In this document: piece after piece, positions 19,271 through 27,946 of the stretch
Position numbering within the stretch: the first letter of the stretch is position 1
Layout: every line of letters starts with the position of its first letter
Source: Tidjanibacter massiliensis
GTDB taxonomy: Bacteria; Bacteroidota; Bacteroidia; Bacteroidales; Rikenellaceae
NCBI RefSeq assembly: GCF_900104605.1
Contig: NZ_LT629960.1
Span: 1,984,001-2,048,000 of the forward strand
DNA: 64,000 nucleotides
Direction: 5' to 3'
Program-made: the position numbers and the translations under genes
The notes under the pieces: model-generated
Seen by the model: only the letters and a program-made list of their open reading frames with translations
What the model was told of the DNA's origin: nothing
Databases searched by the model: none

Positions 19271-19807
19271 TCAGTATCGGTTGCGGCCGTATATCTCTTC
19301 GAACGGCTTGCGGACTTTCTGCCGTACCGGGGCATCGGAATAGCCGAGCGTTATCAGCAGCGGTATCCGGCGCTTTTTGTCCACTCCGAGAAGTCGTTTT
19401 ACCTTGTTTTCGTCGAACCATCCCACCATGCAGGTGCCGAGTCCGAGCGCGGCCGCCTGCAGGCAGAGCTGGTTGGCGGCTATGCCTATGTCCAGCAGCC
19501 TGTACTCCTTGTCCTGTATGACGCTTCCGACAGCCGAAAGCATGTTCTGTTTTTCGAGCACGACGGCGATGATGACGGGGGCTTGCCGGACGAATTTGTT
19601 CATCCCCATTCCCGCTGCCGCATCGGCGATGCGGTCTCTGAGTTCCGGTTCGTCCACGACGACGAACCTCCATGGCTGGGAGTTGTTGGCCGAGGGCGAC
19701 AGACGTGCGGTTTCGATGCATTGCATCAGTTTCTCCTCCTCGACGGCCTTTCCCGAATAGCTTCTTACACTCTGGCGTATTCCGGCCAGTTCTGCGAATT
19801 TCATCAT
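19271..19807 (-). CDS. Nitroreductase-family flavoprotein
   Basis: A 178-residue cytosolic FMN-dependent oxidoreductase, probably dimeric. Conserved parts are RQSVRSYSGKAV near the N-terminus (FMN phosphate contact), SPSANNSQPWRFVVV (residues about 37-51) and the GIAANQLCLQAAALGLGTCMVGWF helix region. The short length and LGYSDAPVRQKVRKPFEEI end resemble the small nitroreductases of anaerobes. It converges with the EamA gene. A minus-strand TACCTTTA at 19894-19887 is a candidate -7 box. The electron acceptor cannot be inferred. Confidence 0.9.
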   Translation of the reverse strand: MMKFAELAGIRQSVRSYSGKAVEEEKLMQCIETARLSPSANNSQPWRFVVVDEPELRDRIADAAAGMGMNKFVRQAPVIIAVVLEKQNMLSAVGSVIQDKEYRLLDIGIAANQLCLQAAALGLGTCMVGWFDENKVKRLLGVDKKRRIPLLITLGYSDAPVRQKVRKPFEEIYGRNRY

Positions 19808-20051
19808 AGTGTCGTTAAGTTTTCATTTTTGCCGGGCGGCCGAAGGGGCGGCCCGGCTGCCTGCGCTCCTTCGTCCGCGGTGCAGGTAAAGGTAGGGACA
19901 ATTTTTTAAAAGCGAAATCACTTCGTATTTGCGCCTCCGGTTTTTCGGACCTATAGGGAGAGGTACGCGCGTAACAATCTTTTAACCTCGCCTTAACGCT
20001 TCGTTAAAGTCGCCGCGGTTCTTTTGCGGCGTATTATTCAAGAACGATGCA

Positions 20052-21386
20052 ATGAAGAAATTTACGCTATTGGTGATATGGACCGCTTTTTCGTGCTTCG
20101 CAGGTTTCGCACAGGAGGATATGCCTGCCCGCGCTTCGTTTCGCAACGGCAAACTGACGTTCGAGACGCGCGACAGGGCGTTCAGACTCTGGTTCGACAA
20201 CCGCATCTATGTGGATGCGGCCGCCTATCTCCCCTCGGAGGATGTCTCCGGACTGATGTCCAAGCCCAACAAGGACCTCGAGTACGACGACGGGGCGTTC
20301 CGTTTCAGCAACGGCATGTCGATACGGCGGGCCCGGTTCGCAGTCAAGGCCACGCTCTATGAGAAATGGTTCGGCGAGCTCGACCTCGATTTCGCGTACA
20401 ACGAGGTGGAGTTGAAGGATATGTTCATCGGGTACCGTTTTTCTGACCGGGTTTCGGTCAAAGTCGGTCATTTCAAGGAACCAATGAGCATGGAACGCCT
20501 GACGAGTTCCAAATATCTCATCAACATGGAGCGTCCGATGGCTGTCGAGGCGTTCGCCGGCGGGCGGCGGCTCGGGGCTGCGGCCACCGCATGGGGGAAC
20601 CATTGGTGGGTGTCGGGAGGCATCTTCGGTCGGCAGGTGGACATCATCCAGAAGGAGAAGAACCGTGGCGGCGACGGTTACGGCTTTACGGCGCGGGTGG
20701 CTTTTTCGCCGCTGGCCGACAGGGACTTGACGCTCCATATCGGCGGTTACGGTACCTGGCGAGTTCCGGAGATGAGCGGCAAAACGGAGCGTTTCGTCGA
20801 ATTCAGAACCTTCCCGGAGAGCCGCACGGACCGCAGGCGTTTCGTGAGGGCCGAGATATTCAATGTGAAGAGTTACTATACGGTGGGTGCCGAGCTCGCT
20901 TTCAGATGGCGCAAGCTGCTCGTCTACGGCGAATACATCTTCACCGAACTCTCCCGCTACGGGCTTTCGGGCGGGGAGCGGATACCGCTGAAGAACGCCT
21001 CCTTTAACGGCTGGTATGCCACGGCCTCCTACATGCTGCGCGGCGAACAGCGTCGTTATGCACCCGAAGATGCCGAATTCGGGCCCATGGAGGTGCGTCG
21101 GGGCGGGAACCTCGAACTGGCTGTCCGGGCGAGCAACATCAACATGAACGATTTCCATGATGCACGGGCGGTCATTACCGGCGGAGCGGCCACGAGCTAT
21201 TCCGCGTCGCTGAACTGGTACCCGAACCAGAACGTGCTGATAGGATTGAATTATACCTACATGGACAACGACAAGTATGCCGACGACAAGGGACACATCA
21301 CTCTCGACGGGAAACCGCTCAGTCAGATGCTTCCTTCGGGGCTCGACTTCAGCATCCTGCAGCTGCGTCTGTTGCTGTCGTTCTGA
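20052..21386 (+). CDS. Phosphate-selective porin O/P-family outer membrane protein
   Basis: A 444-residue outer membrane beta-barrel. A signal peptide (residues about 1-20, ending GFAQ) is followed by alternating hydrophobic/polar strands and the family hallmarks FRFSNGMSIRRARF, GELDLDFAYNEVELKDMFIGY and VKVGHFKEPMSMERLTSSK (residues about 85-160). The last residue is Phe (LLLSF), as in many barrels. It lies 33 nt upstream of a lamin-tail lipoprotein gene and before a phytase-like gene. Uptake of phosphate or phosphorylated compounds is the family expectation; the solute here is not proven. Confidence 0.88.
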   Translation: MKKFTLLVIWTAFSCFAGFAQEDMPARASFRNGKLTFETRDRAFRLWFDNRIYVDAAAYLPSEDVSGLMSKPNKDLEYDDGAFRFSNGMSIRRARFAVKATLYEKWFGELDLDFAYNEVELKDMFIGYRFSDRVSVKVGHFKEPMSMERLTSSKYLINMERPMAVEAFAGGRRLGAAATAWGNHWWVSGGIFGRQVDIIQKEKNRGGDGYGFTARVAFSPLADRDLTLHIGGYGTWRVPEMSGKTERFVEFRTFPESRTDRRRFVRAEIFNVKSYYTVGAELAFRWRKLLVYGEYIFTELSRYGLSGGERIPLKNASFNGWYATASYMLRGEQRRYAPEDAEFGPMEVRRGGNLELAVRASNINMNDFHDARAVITGGAATSYSASLNWYPNQNVLIGLNYTYMDNDKYADDKGHITLDGKPLSQMLPSGLDFSILQLRLLLSF

Positions 21387-21419
21387 TACGGAAAATTTTA
21401 TAAACAGACAGATAAGAGC

Positions 21420-23645
21420 ATGAGAAAGATTGTTTTCGCGGCGCTTTGCGCATTCGCGGCGGTGGCGGTATCCTGTAAGAACGACAGGGAGAGCGATGTG
21501 AACCCCGGCGATTCGGATATCGACGGGCTCTACATCAATGAAGTGTATTCCTGCAATCCCGACTGGGTGGAGCTTTACAATGCGGGGAATGAGGAGCTGC
21601 ATATCGGCGGCTTCATCCTGCAGGACGACAAGGGGGCGGAAGAGGAGTACGTCATACCGGAAGGTACGACGATAGGTGCTGGGGAGTTCCTCGTATTGGA
21701 GGAGTTCTCGTTCGGCATCAGCTCCTCCAAAGGCGACCGGGTGACGCTGCTCGACGCATCGCGTAACGTGGTGGACGACGTGATGCTTCCCGTAATGGAG
21801 GATGGCAGTTCCTATGGGCGCAGGAGCGACGGCGGTTCGGAATTCGCCGCTTTCACTGCGCCTACGAAAGGGCGGAGCAATACGGGCGGCGGCGCCCCCC
21901 TTCCGGAACCGGAACCTTCGGATGCGAAGGTGTATATCAACGAGGTGCTGTCGGCTCCCGCGGGCGATGACATGGATTTCATCGAGCTCTATAACGGCGG
22001 CGAGGCGGATGCCGATATCGGCGGATTCGTTCTGCAGGACGATAAGGGGGCTGCCGAAGAGTTCGTGATTCCGGCCGGAACGGTCATCCCGGCGGGCGGA
22101 TTCCTGGTGTACGAACAGGTGTCGCCGGGCCAGGGCGAAAGTTTTACCTTTGGTCTGAGCTCCAAGGGAGACAAGGTGGTGCTGCTCGATTCCGAGCGCA
22201 AGGTGGCGGACGAGGTGGATACGCCCGATTTCGGCGATACCAAAGGGGAGTCCTACGCCCGTACCGTCGACGGCGGCGGGGAGTGGCGGATTGCCGCCGT
22301 ACCGACCAAGGGCTTTTCCAATACGGGCGGAGCGGATGCCTCCCTGAAGGGGGTGCTTGTCATCAACGAGGTTTACACGTATGCCGATGGCAGTGAAAAG
22401 GACGACCTCGATTTCATCGAACTCTACAATGCGGGCGGCAGCGACATCGACCTCGGTGGCCTGAAGCTGTGGGAGAGCGGCGGAAGCGCCGAAGCATGGA
22501 GTTTCCCCGAAGGCTCCCGCGTTGCGGCGGGCGGCTTCTTCGTGGTGGTCTGCGACAAGGACAACGCGTGGTATGCCGACCCCGTGAACTATCCGGGCTG
22601 GGGGCTCAGCAAAGGCCCCGACGAATATGTGACGTTGGCCGATGCCGAGATGAACGAAATAGACTGCGTGGCATGTCCCAGCATGAAACGGGGCGAAAGT
22701 TACGGCCGTGTGACCGACGGGGCGCCGGAGTGGCAGATATTCGCCGCCTTTACCAAGGGAACTCCCAACGAGGGCCCTGCCCGGCAGCCCGTGACGAATA
22801 CGATGGGACTTTGGGTGAACGAGGTGTTCACCAACAACCAGGATACGGCCCAGCTCCCGTGGAACGAGTCGGTGGATTTCATTGAATTCTATAATTCGAG
22901 CGATACGGCGATAGACTTCGGCGGATATGTGATAAAGGACGACAAGGGAGCCGATGACGAATCCTATACCGTTCCGGCCGGGACGGTCATTCCGGCGGGC
23001 GGGTTCCTTACCTACGACGTCTGCAAGAAGAATGCGGAGGGACCTTCATTCGGACTCGGCAAGAGCGGTGACTGGGTGTTCGTCTATGACCCTGCGGGCG
23101 TGCTGGTGGCCGAGTTGGAGATACCCGCTTTTGCAGACGATGAGGTGATGTCGTACGGGCGCATGCCCGACGGAGGCGATGTGTTGCGGAAGATGGAGCC
23201 TACCAAGAATAGCAGCAACGGCGGGGAGGTGCATCCGGAGGTGGCCGTGGTGATTAACGAGATACTGACCAACGGTTCGCAGGACGAGGACTGGGTGGAG
23301 TTCTATAACGGAGGCAGCGCCGATGCCGACCTGGAGGGGTATGTGCTCTATGACGACGGCGGTGTCGAAAAGGCCTTCACCTTCCCGGCCGGAACGGTGG
23401 TTCCGGCCGGCGGTTATCTGGTGATGGTGGCCAAGGAGGAGGGGTCGTTCGATTTCGGGCTCGGCAAGAAGGGCGATGCGCTGACGCTGCTCGACGCTTC
23501 GGGGGCGGTGACCGACGAGGTGGAGATACCGGCGCTCGACGATGACGAGACATACGGTCGCCGTACGGACGGCGCGGCGGAGTGGACGGTGTTCGGCACC
23601 TCCACCCGCGGGGCTTCCAATGCGGGCGGCACGGTCCGGGAGTGA
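21420..23645 (+). CDS. Lipoprotein with five lamin-tail domain repeats
   Basis: A 741-residue lipoprotein (lipobox AVSC, Cys19) built almost entirely of five lamin-tail (LTD) Ig-like modules at about residues 35-155, 169-303, 312-450, 463-610 and 615-741. Each begins with I/VNEV or INEI, then D-hydrophobic-I/V-E-hydrophobic-YN, then GG-hydrophobic-hydrophobic-L-D-D, VIPAGTVIPAGGFL-like turns, and a SYGR-DGG end. LTD modules in bacterial secreted proteins usually accompany nucleases or phosphatases, but no enzymatic domain is present here, so the protein may be a scaffold or binding protein. It is 33 nt after the porin gene and probably in the same transcript. Confidence 0.88.
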   Translation: MRKIVFAALCAFAAVAVSCKNDRESDVNPGDSDIDGLYINEVYSCNPDWVELYNAGNEELHIGGFILQDDKGAEEEYVIPEGTTIGAGEFLVLEEFSFGISSSKGDRVTLLDASRNVVDDVMLPVMEDGSSYGRRSDGGSEFAAFTAPTKGRSNTGGGAPLPEPEPSDAKVYINEVLSAPAGDDMDFIELYNGGEADADIGGFVLQDDKGAAEEFVIPAGTVIPAGGFLVYEQVSPGQGESFTFGLSSKGDKVVLLDSERKVADEVDTPDFGDTKGESYARTVDGGGEWRIAAVPTKGFSNTGGADASLKGVLVINEVYTYADGSEKDDLDFIELYNAGGSDIDLGGLKLWESGGSAEAWSFPEGSRVAAGGFFVVVCDKDNAWYADPVNYPGWGLSKGPDEYVTLADAEMNEIDCVACPSMKRGESYGRVTDGAPEWQIFAAFTKGTPNEGPARQPVTNTMGLWVNEVFTNNQDTAQLPWNESVDFIEFYNSSDTAIDFGGYVIKDDKGADDESYTVPAGTVIPAGGFLTYDVCKKNAEGPSFGLGKSGDWVFVYDPAGVLVAELEIPAFADDEVMSYGRMPDGGDVLRKMEPTKNSSNGGEVHPEVAVVINEILTNGSQDEDWVEFYNGGSADADLEGYVLYDDGGVEKAFTFPAGTVVPAGGYLVMVAKEEGSFDFGLGKKGDALTLLDASGAVTDEVEIPALDDDETYGRRTDGAAEWTVFGTSTRGASNAGGTVRE

Positions 23646-23784
23646 CCGGAAAAAGAGGCGTAGGACTTGTCTGCAGCCGGGCGGAGCAGTCCGGTCGGAC
23701 TGCAGACGGTCTTACATAGGAACAGCGGATACAGGGGATTTTTCAGACAGGCAGGTCGCAGGGCCTGTCCCAAATTGAAAACGT

Positions 23785-25029
23785 ATGAAAACGGTTGTTG
23801 CAGACAAGCGAATGTTCGGGGCGGTTGCGGCCGCTGCGCTGTGCTGGGGGTGTGGGAGCGCTGCCTCCTCCCTGCCCGAACGGGTGGCGGTACCTTTTGA
23901 AACGGTATGTCCGCAGGCGGACGGAACACCTGTCTTTATTGGCGGGTACGGCTCGGCAATGGGTTACGATGCGGCCGATTCCTGTTTTTGGCTCCTGACC
24001 GACCGGGGACCCAACGTGGACGGGCCGACGCCGGAGAGCAAGGTTTTCGCACTGCCGGAGTTCGCTCCGCGGGTGGGAAAGTTCCGGCTTTCGGGCGATT
24101 CACTCGAGGCGGTCGGAACGGTGCCGCTTCGGGATGCTGCCGGAAACCTTTTCAGCGGACTGCCTGCCGCCGGCGGTGACGGCAGTACGGGAGAGGTGGG
24201 GTATGACCTTGCCGGAGAGGCGGTATGCGACAGCCTGCGACGCGGTCTCGATACCGAAGGGCTCGCACTGGCGGGCGACGGTACGTTTTGGGTGAGCGAC
24301 GAGTACGGCCCTTACCTGCTCCGTTTCGACGGCGAGGGGAGGCTGCTTGAGGAGTACAGCCCCTTCAACGGGGGATTGCCCGAAGTGCTGGCCCGTCGCC
24401 GGCCCAACCGCGGCATGGAGGGGCTCGCCTACGATGCCGGAGCGGACATGCTCTTCGGCATCATGCAGTCGCCGCTCTACAATCCGGACGCCTCCACGAA
24501 AGATACTGCGGTGTTCTGCCGTATCGTGGCGCTCCGTCCCACCGACGGCCGGACGGCGCAGTATCTCTATCCGCTCGAGGACCCCGGTAATGTGGTGAGC
24601 GAACTCTGCGTGCTCGGCGGCGGAGATTTGCTCGTGCTGGAGCGCGATGCGGAGTTTCCTGCAGAGGGGCGCGGTTTCAAGAAGGTTTTCCGTATTGACC
24701 TCTCGCAGGCTTCCGATATCTCTCCGCTGGACGGATACATGGCCGTCGATACCCTTGCGCCCGGCCGGCTGGCCGGGTATGGCCTCAGGGCCGTGGAGAA
24801 GGAGCTTTTTTGCGACATCCTCGCCGCAGCGCCCGGTTATCCCCACGACAAGCCGGAGGGGATGTGCCTCCTCGGAGACGGAACCCTTTGCGTAGTGAAC
24901 GACGATGATTTCGGGATAAACGCCCCGGAGGTTCCGGACGGGCGTATCGTTTCCAAACGGATTCCCGGAACCTCGGATCGGGATGTCGGCGAGATTTGGT
25001 TTGTGGCGCCCGCTTTGCGGACGATGTGA
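23785..25029 (+). CDS. Esterase-like activity of phytase family lipoprotein
   Basis: A 414-residue exported protein of the phytase-like (esterase-like activity of phytase) family, expected to fold as a beta-propeller. A hydrophobic leader ends near CWGCGS (Cys22 or nearby as possible lipidation site). Hallmarks include a GGYGSAMGYDAAD start strand, LLTDRGPNVDG, DTEGLALAGDGTFWVSDEYGPYL (residues about 155-180), RGMEGLAYDAG and PEGMCLLGDGTLCVVNDDDFG near the end. The gene follows the porin and lamin-tail genes after 139 nt, suggesting a shared function in release and uptake of phosphate from organic phosphates, which is inference. Confidence 0.85.
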   Translation: MKTVVADKRMFGAVAAAALCWGCGSAASSLPERVAVPFETVCPQADGTPVFIGGYGSAMGYDAADSCFWLLTDRGPNVDGPTPESKVFALPEFAPRVGKFRLSGDSLEAVGTVPLRDAAGNLFSGLPAAGGDGSTGEVGYDLAGEAVCDSLRRGLDTEGLALAGDGTFWVSDEYGPYLLRFDGEGRLLEEYSPFNGGLPEVLARRRPNRGMEGLAYDAGADMLFGIMQSPLYNPDASTKDTAVFCRIVALRPTDGRTAQYLYPLEDPGNVVSELCVLGGGDLLVLERDAEFPAEGRGFKKVFRIDLSQASDISPLDGYMAVDTLAPGRLAGYGLRAVEKELFCDILAAAPGYPHDKPEGMCLLGDGTLCVVNDDDFGINAPEVPDGRIVSKRIPGTSDRDVGEIWFVAPALRTM

Positions 25030-25109
25030 GCGAGCATGGATTTTGTAGCTTTGTGTTGTTGGATTCTTGGCCCTGTCACTGTCCGTGACGGACGGTCGGG
25101 CCCCATGTC

Positions 25110-25145
25110 GTTTCCGCAGGAATTTTCTGCGGAAACTTCATTTTT
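25110..25145 (+). terminator. Terminator after the phytase-like gene
   Basis: GTTTCCGCAG and CTGCGGAAAC form a perfect 10-bp stem with a 7-nt loop, followed by TTCATTTTT. It separates the porin/phytase group from the next operon. Confidence 0.75.
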
Positions 25146-25233
25146 ATGGGGTTTGCGGGGCGGAGGAGGAGATGTGCCGCCCGGCCATCGTATCGGGAAA
25201 ATTAAATATATATTATTATTGGCCGCTTTTTTC

Positions 25234-25241
25234 TACCTTTG
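25234..25241 (+). promoter_or_regulatory. Bacteroidetes -7 box for the DUF4493/PCMD operon
   Basis: TACCTTTG matches TAnnTTTG exactly, 77 nt before the first start codon of the seven-gene operon, inside an AT-rich patch. The -33 region is not clear. Confidence 0.55.
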
Positions 25242-25317
25242 TACATTCTGCTATTGTTTTATGGCCTGTCGGTGCGGGGTTGCCGGCGGGTGCGAAAGTT
25301 AAGGAACGATTGTGCCG

Positions 25318-27147
25318 ATGGACGGTAAGAAGAGACGGAAAATAGGGATTCCCGCGATTGTGGCGGTTCTCTCCATGTGTCTTGCGGCAGGCTGTTCCGC
25401 CGGCATGGGCAACGGTTGCGGAGAGGAGGTGCTCCGGCGGGTATATGTCCGTGCCGTGCAGGAGGGAGAAGTACCCGAACCGGTGTCGCGAACCTTTATC
25501 GGGGGCGAGGCATTGGACCGGTGCTTCTGGTCGGAACGGGATACGATAGGGGTCTATTACCGGTCGGCGGACGACGCCGGAAGTCCGGTCGGCCGGGCAT
25601 TCGGCTGTTATAGGGCCTATCCCGGCGAGGCGCTTTTCGCAGCGGAGATGCCTGCGATGGCGGAAGGGGAGTACAGCTATTACGGAGCCTATCCCCTGCC
25701 GGAGCGTATGGACGGTACGTCCGTGACCTGGCATCTGCCCGCCGTACAGTCCGGCCGCTATCGGGGCTATTCGGAAAATTTCGATTTCATGCTTGCCGAA
25801 CCCGTTCGGGGGCAGGCGCTTACTTCGGAGGCGGAGGAGCTCTCCATGAATTTCATCCATCAATGTCATGTCATGCGCATACAGATACCGGAAGGACGTA
25901 ACCTGTGGGGGGTGGGTGTCCGGAAGTTGCGTGTCGAGTTTCCGCGCGATGTGGTAGGGACGATGACGGCGGATATGGCCGCTCCGACGGCTCCTCCCGT
26001 GCTGACGGAGGGCAGTGCGACCGTGACGGCCGTCCTTTCGGAACCGTTGCACGAGTCGGAGGAGGATTCGCCGGACGGAGCGTATGTGTGGCTTTTCCTT
26101 TGTCCGGGGCAGGTTTCCGGTACGGTGCGGTTCACCGCCTACGACGCCAACGGCTATCAGTCGGGTTCGCTGGAGGTGGAGATGGACAGGATGCTGGAGG
26201 CGGGACGTATCACGCCCGTCAATCTGACCGTGCCGCAGGAGCTGCCGGTGGCGTGGATAGACCTCTCCGTTACGGGCAACAACCTCGGTGAAGAGCCCGA
26301 ACGTTTTACGGTTAGGGCGCCGGAGGGGGCGAAGTTCCGTAACGGGACGGATACGTGCAGTTTCGAAATCAATTCGCAGAACAGCTACCGGCTCTGCTAT
26401 TACGACCGGTACGACGGTATAGACAACGGTGCATTGATGAAGAACGGGGAGTTTACGTTCACTTACGAATCGGCCAGTGCCATAGTATCGGAGAGACGGA
26501 CCGTCGCTCCTTTCCCCGAGGCGGGCGGCACACCGGTCGGGCTTACGGTTCCGTACCTGTTTTACGAGGATTTCAGCGGAGCAGCCGGCGGAGAGGACGA
26601 TTCGACGGTGGAGCTGGATGGTTACAGCCTGCCGGATTGGTCGGGTTCGCGTTTCGGGCTGGAGGCGGGAACGGCGGCGAGGATATCGGCCTATCTCGGC
26701 TCTTCGGCCATTCTTCCCGACCCGGACAGCGGCGACAACAAGCGCGGCAGGATGGATACGCCGTTGCTTGCGGCTATCAAGGAGGGGGCGACCGTCACCC
26801 TCGACGTGTCGTTCGACATCGGCGGTACTTCGCAGAAAGGGACAAATTTCTTCGGCCAGGCGGTCGTCTATTCGCAGTACGAGTTCGGGAGCGATACCCG
26901 AACGGGTGCGGTAGCGTACACCAACGGCATCGAAAACACGGTGCTGGCGGCGGAGGATGCGGGTACCGACGGCAGTTATACCTCTCTTCCGTTGCATAAA
27001 GAGGGAATAGAGGTGCCCGGCTGCACCAATGCCCACCGGCTCGCATGGAGAACATCTTACCGCATCGAGTACGCGGGGGCGTCGACCATTACGGCTAAGA
27101 CGGTCTACGTATATATAGATAATATCAGGGTCTCCATCAAACGATAA
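25318..27147 (+). CDS. Fimbrillin-like lipoprotein heading the DUF4493/PCMD operon
   Basis: A 609-residue lipoprotein (lipobox LAAGC, Cys26). I chose the ATG at 25318; a GTG two codons earlier is possible. The N-terminal region with VSRTF (Arg58), DTIGVYYRS and YSYYGAYPLP, followed by FDFMLAEPV and a FIHQCHVMRI strand, matches the layout of fimbrillin-like lipoproteins. The C-terminal 200 residues (from about FYEDFSGAAGG) form a further beta domain resembling the carbohydrate-binding-like end domain of surface lipoproteins. It is the first gene of a tight seven-gene operon, 3 nt before the next gene. Function unknown. Confidence 0.65.
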   Translation: MDGKKRRKIGIPAIVAVLSMCLAAGCSAGMGNGCGEEVLRRVYVRAVQEGEVPEPVSRTFIGGEALDRCFWSERDTIGVYYRSADDAGSPVGRAFGCYRAYPGEALFAAEMPAMAEGEYSYYGAYPLPERMDGTSVTWHLPAVQSGRYRGYSENFDFMLAEPVRGQALTSEAEELSMNFIHQCHVMRIQIPEGRNLWGVGVRKLRVEFPRDVVGTMTADMAAPTAPPVLTEGSATVTAVLSEPLHESEEDSPDGAYVWLFLCPGQVSGTVRFTAYDANGYQSGSLEVEMDRMLEAGRITPVNLTVPQELPVAWIDLSVTGNNLGEEPERFTVRAPEGAKFRNGTDTCSFEINSQNSYRLCYYDRYDGIDNGALMKNGEFTFTYESASAIVSERRTVAPFPEAGGTPVGLTVPYLFYEDFSGAAGGEDDSTVELDGYSLPDWSGSRFGLEAGTAARISAYLGSSAILPDPDSGDNKRGRMDTPLLAAIKEGATVTLDVSFDIGGTSQKGTNFFGQAVVYSQYEFGSDTRTGAVAYTNGIENTVLAAEDAGTDGSYTSLPLHKEGIEVPGCTNAHRLAWRTSYRIEYAGASTITAKTVYVYIDNIRVSIKR

Positions 27148-27149
27148 CG

Positions 27150-27938
27150 ATGAAAAAGATTGACGAAATGAAGAGATATTGGGCTGTCGTATGGGTATCC
27201 GCAGCGTTGTTCGCCTCTTCCTGCTCGGCAGGCGGGGAGGGTGCGTCCGCGGGCGAAGGCAGCGTGGAATTCGATTGCAGCGTATCGGCTTTCGTGGGAA
27301 CGCGGGCGGAGACGAGAGAGCTGCCTGCCGAACTCATTCCCGATGCCGGGGCGCTGTCGCTCTCCCTGTCGGGGACCGACGGCGTCGTGGCTTCGTACGA
27401 AACCCTGGCCGATTATGACCAACCGCTGCTGGCGGAGGGCAATTATACCGCCTCCTTCACGTATGGCGACCCCGAAGCCGAGGGGGCCGGTGCCGCATGT
27501 TTTTCCGGTGAGGAGGCATTTACCATCGTGGCCCGTAAGACCGTGACCGAACCCGTTTCCGTATCGCTGGCGAACTCCGTGTTCACCCTCGTCTTTTCAG
27601 ACTGGTTCAGAAAGTACTATTCGGAATTCACGGTGAATATCCGTACCGATTCGGGTTTCCGGGCCGGGTTCGTCGGTTCCGCATCCAGTCCTCTGCCGCA
27701 GACCGTACCGCAGTTCGTCAAGGCGGGTACCGGGCTTTACATGAGCGGTAGCGCCACGAAGACCAACGGAGTCGAGGTGGCGTTTCCGGAGACGCTTGTC
27801 GGAACCACCGCGGCCCGTACATGGCATACGGTGACGGTGGATGCCGGCCAGGTAGGGCAGGCGGGAATCGTGGTGTCGCTCGACGACACGCCCGTGGCCG
27901 TGGAGGAGATACCCGTAGAACTGAATCCCGATGCATAA
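27150..27938 (+). CDS. DUF4493 domain lipoprotein (short)
   Basis: A 262-residue lipoprotein (lipobox ASSC, Cys25) consisting almost wholly of one DUF4493 domain: SVEFDCSVSAFVGTRAE, then SLSLSGTDGVVASYETLADY, LLAEGNYTASFTYGDPEAEG, FSGEEAFTIVARKTV and the VSLANSVFTLVFSDWFRKYY strand. The same order of motifs recurs in the next two genes. A TRAE motif (Arg52) follows the lipid anchor. The start could also be Met7. Start codon 3 nt after the preceding stop; co-transcribed. Confidence 0.75.
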   Translation: MKKIDEMKRYWAVVWVSAALFASSCSAGGEGASAGEGSVEFDCSVSAFVGTRAETRELPAELIPDAGALSLSLSGTDGVVASYETLADYDQPLLAEGNYTASFTYGDPEAEGAGAACFSGEEAFTIVARKTVTEPVSVSLANSVFTLVFSDWFRKYYSEFTVNIRTDSGFRAGFVGSASSPLPQTVPQFVKAGTGLYMSGSATKTNGVEVAFPETLVGTTAARTWHTVTVDAGQVGQAGIVVSLDDTPVAVEEIPVELNPDA

Positions 27939-27946
27939 GTAAAACA

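Noticed and set aside
20052-25029. A PhoB box upstream of the porin gene
   Set aside because: I could not see a convincing repeated CTGTCAT-type box, so phosphate regulation is left as a hypothesis only.
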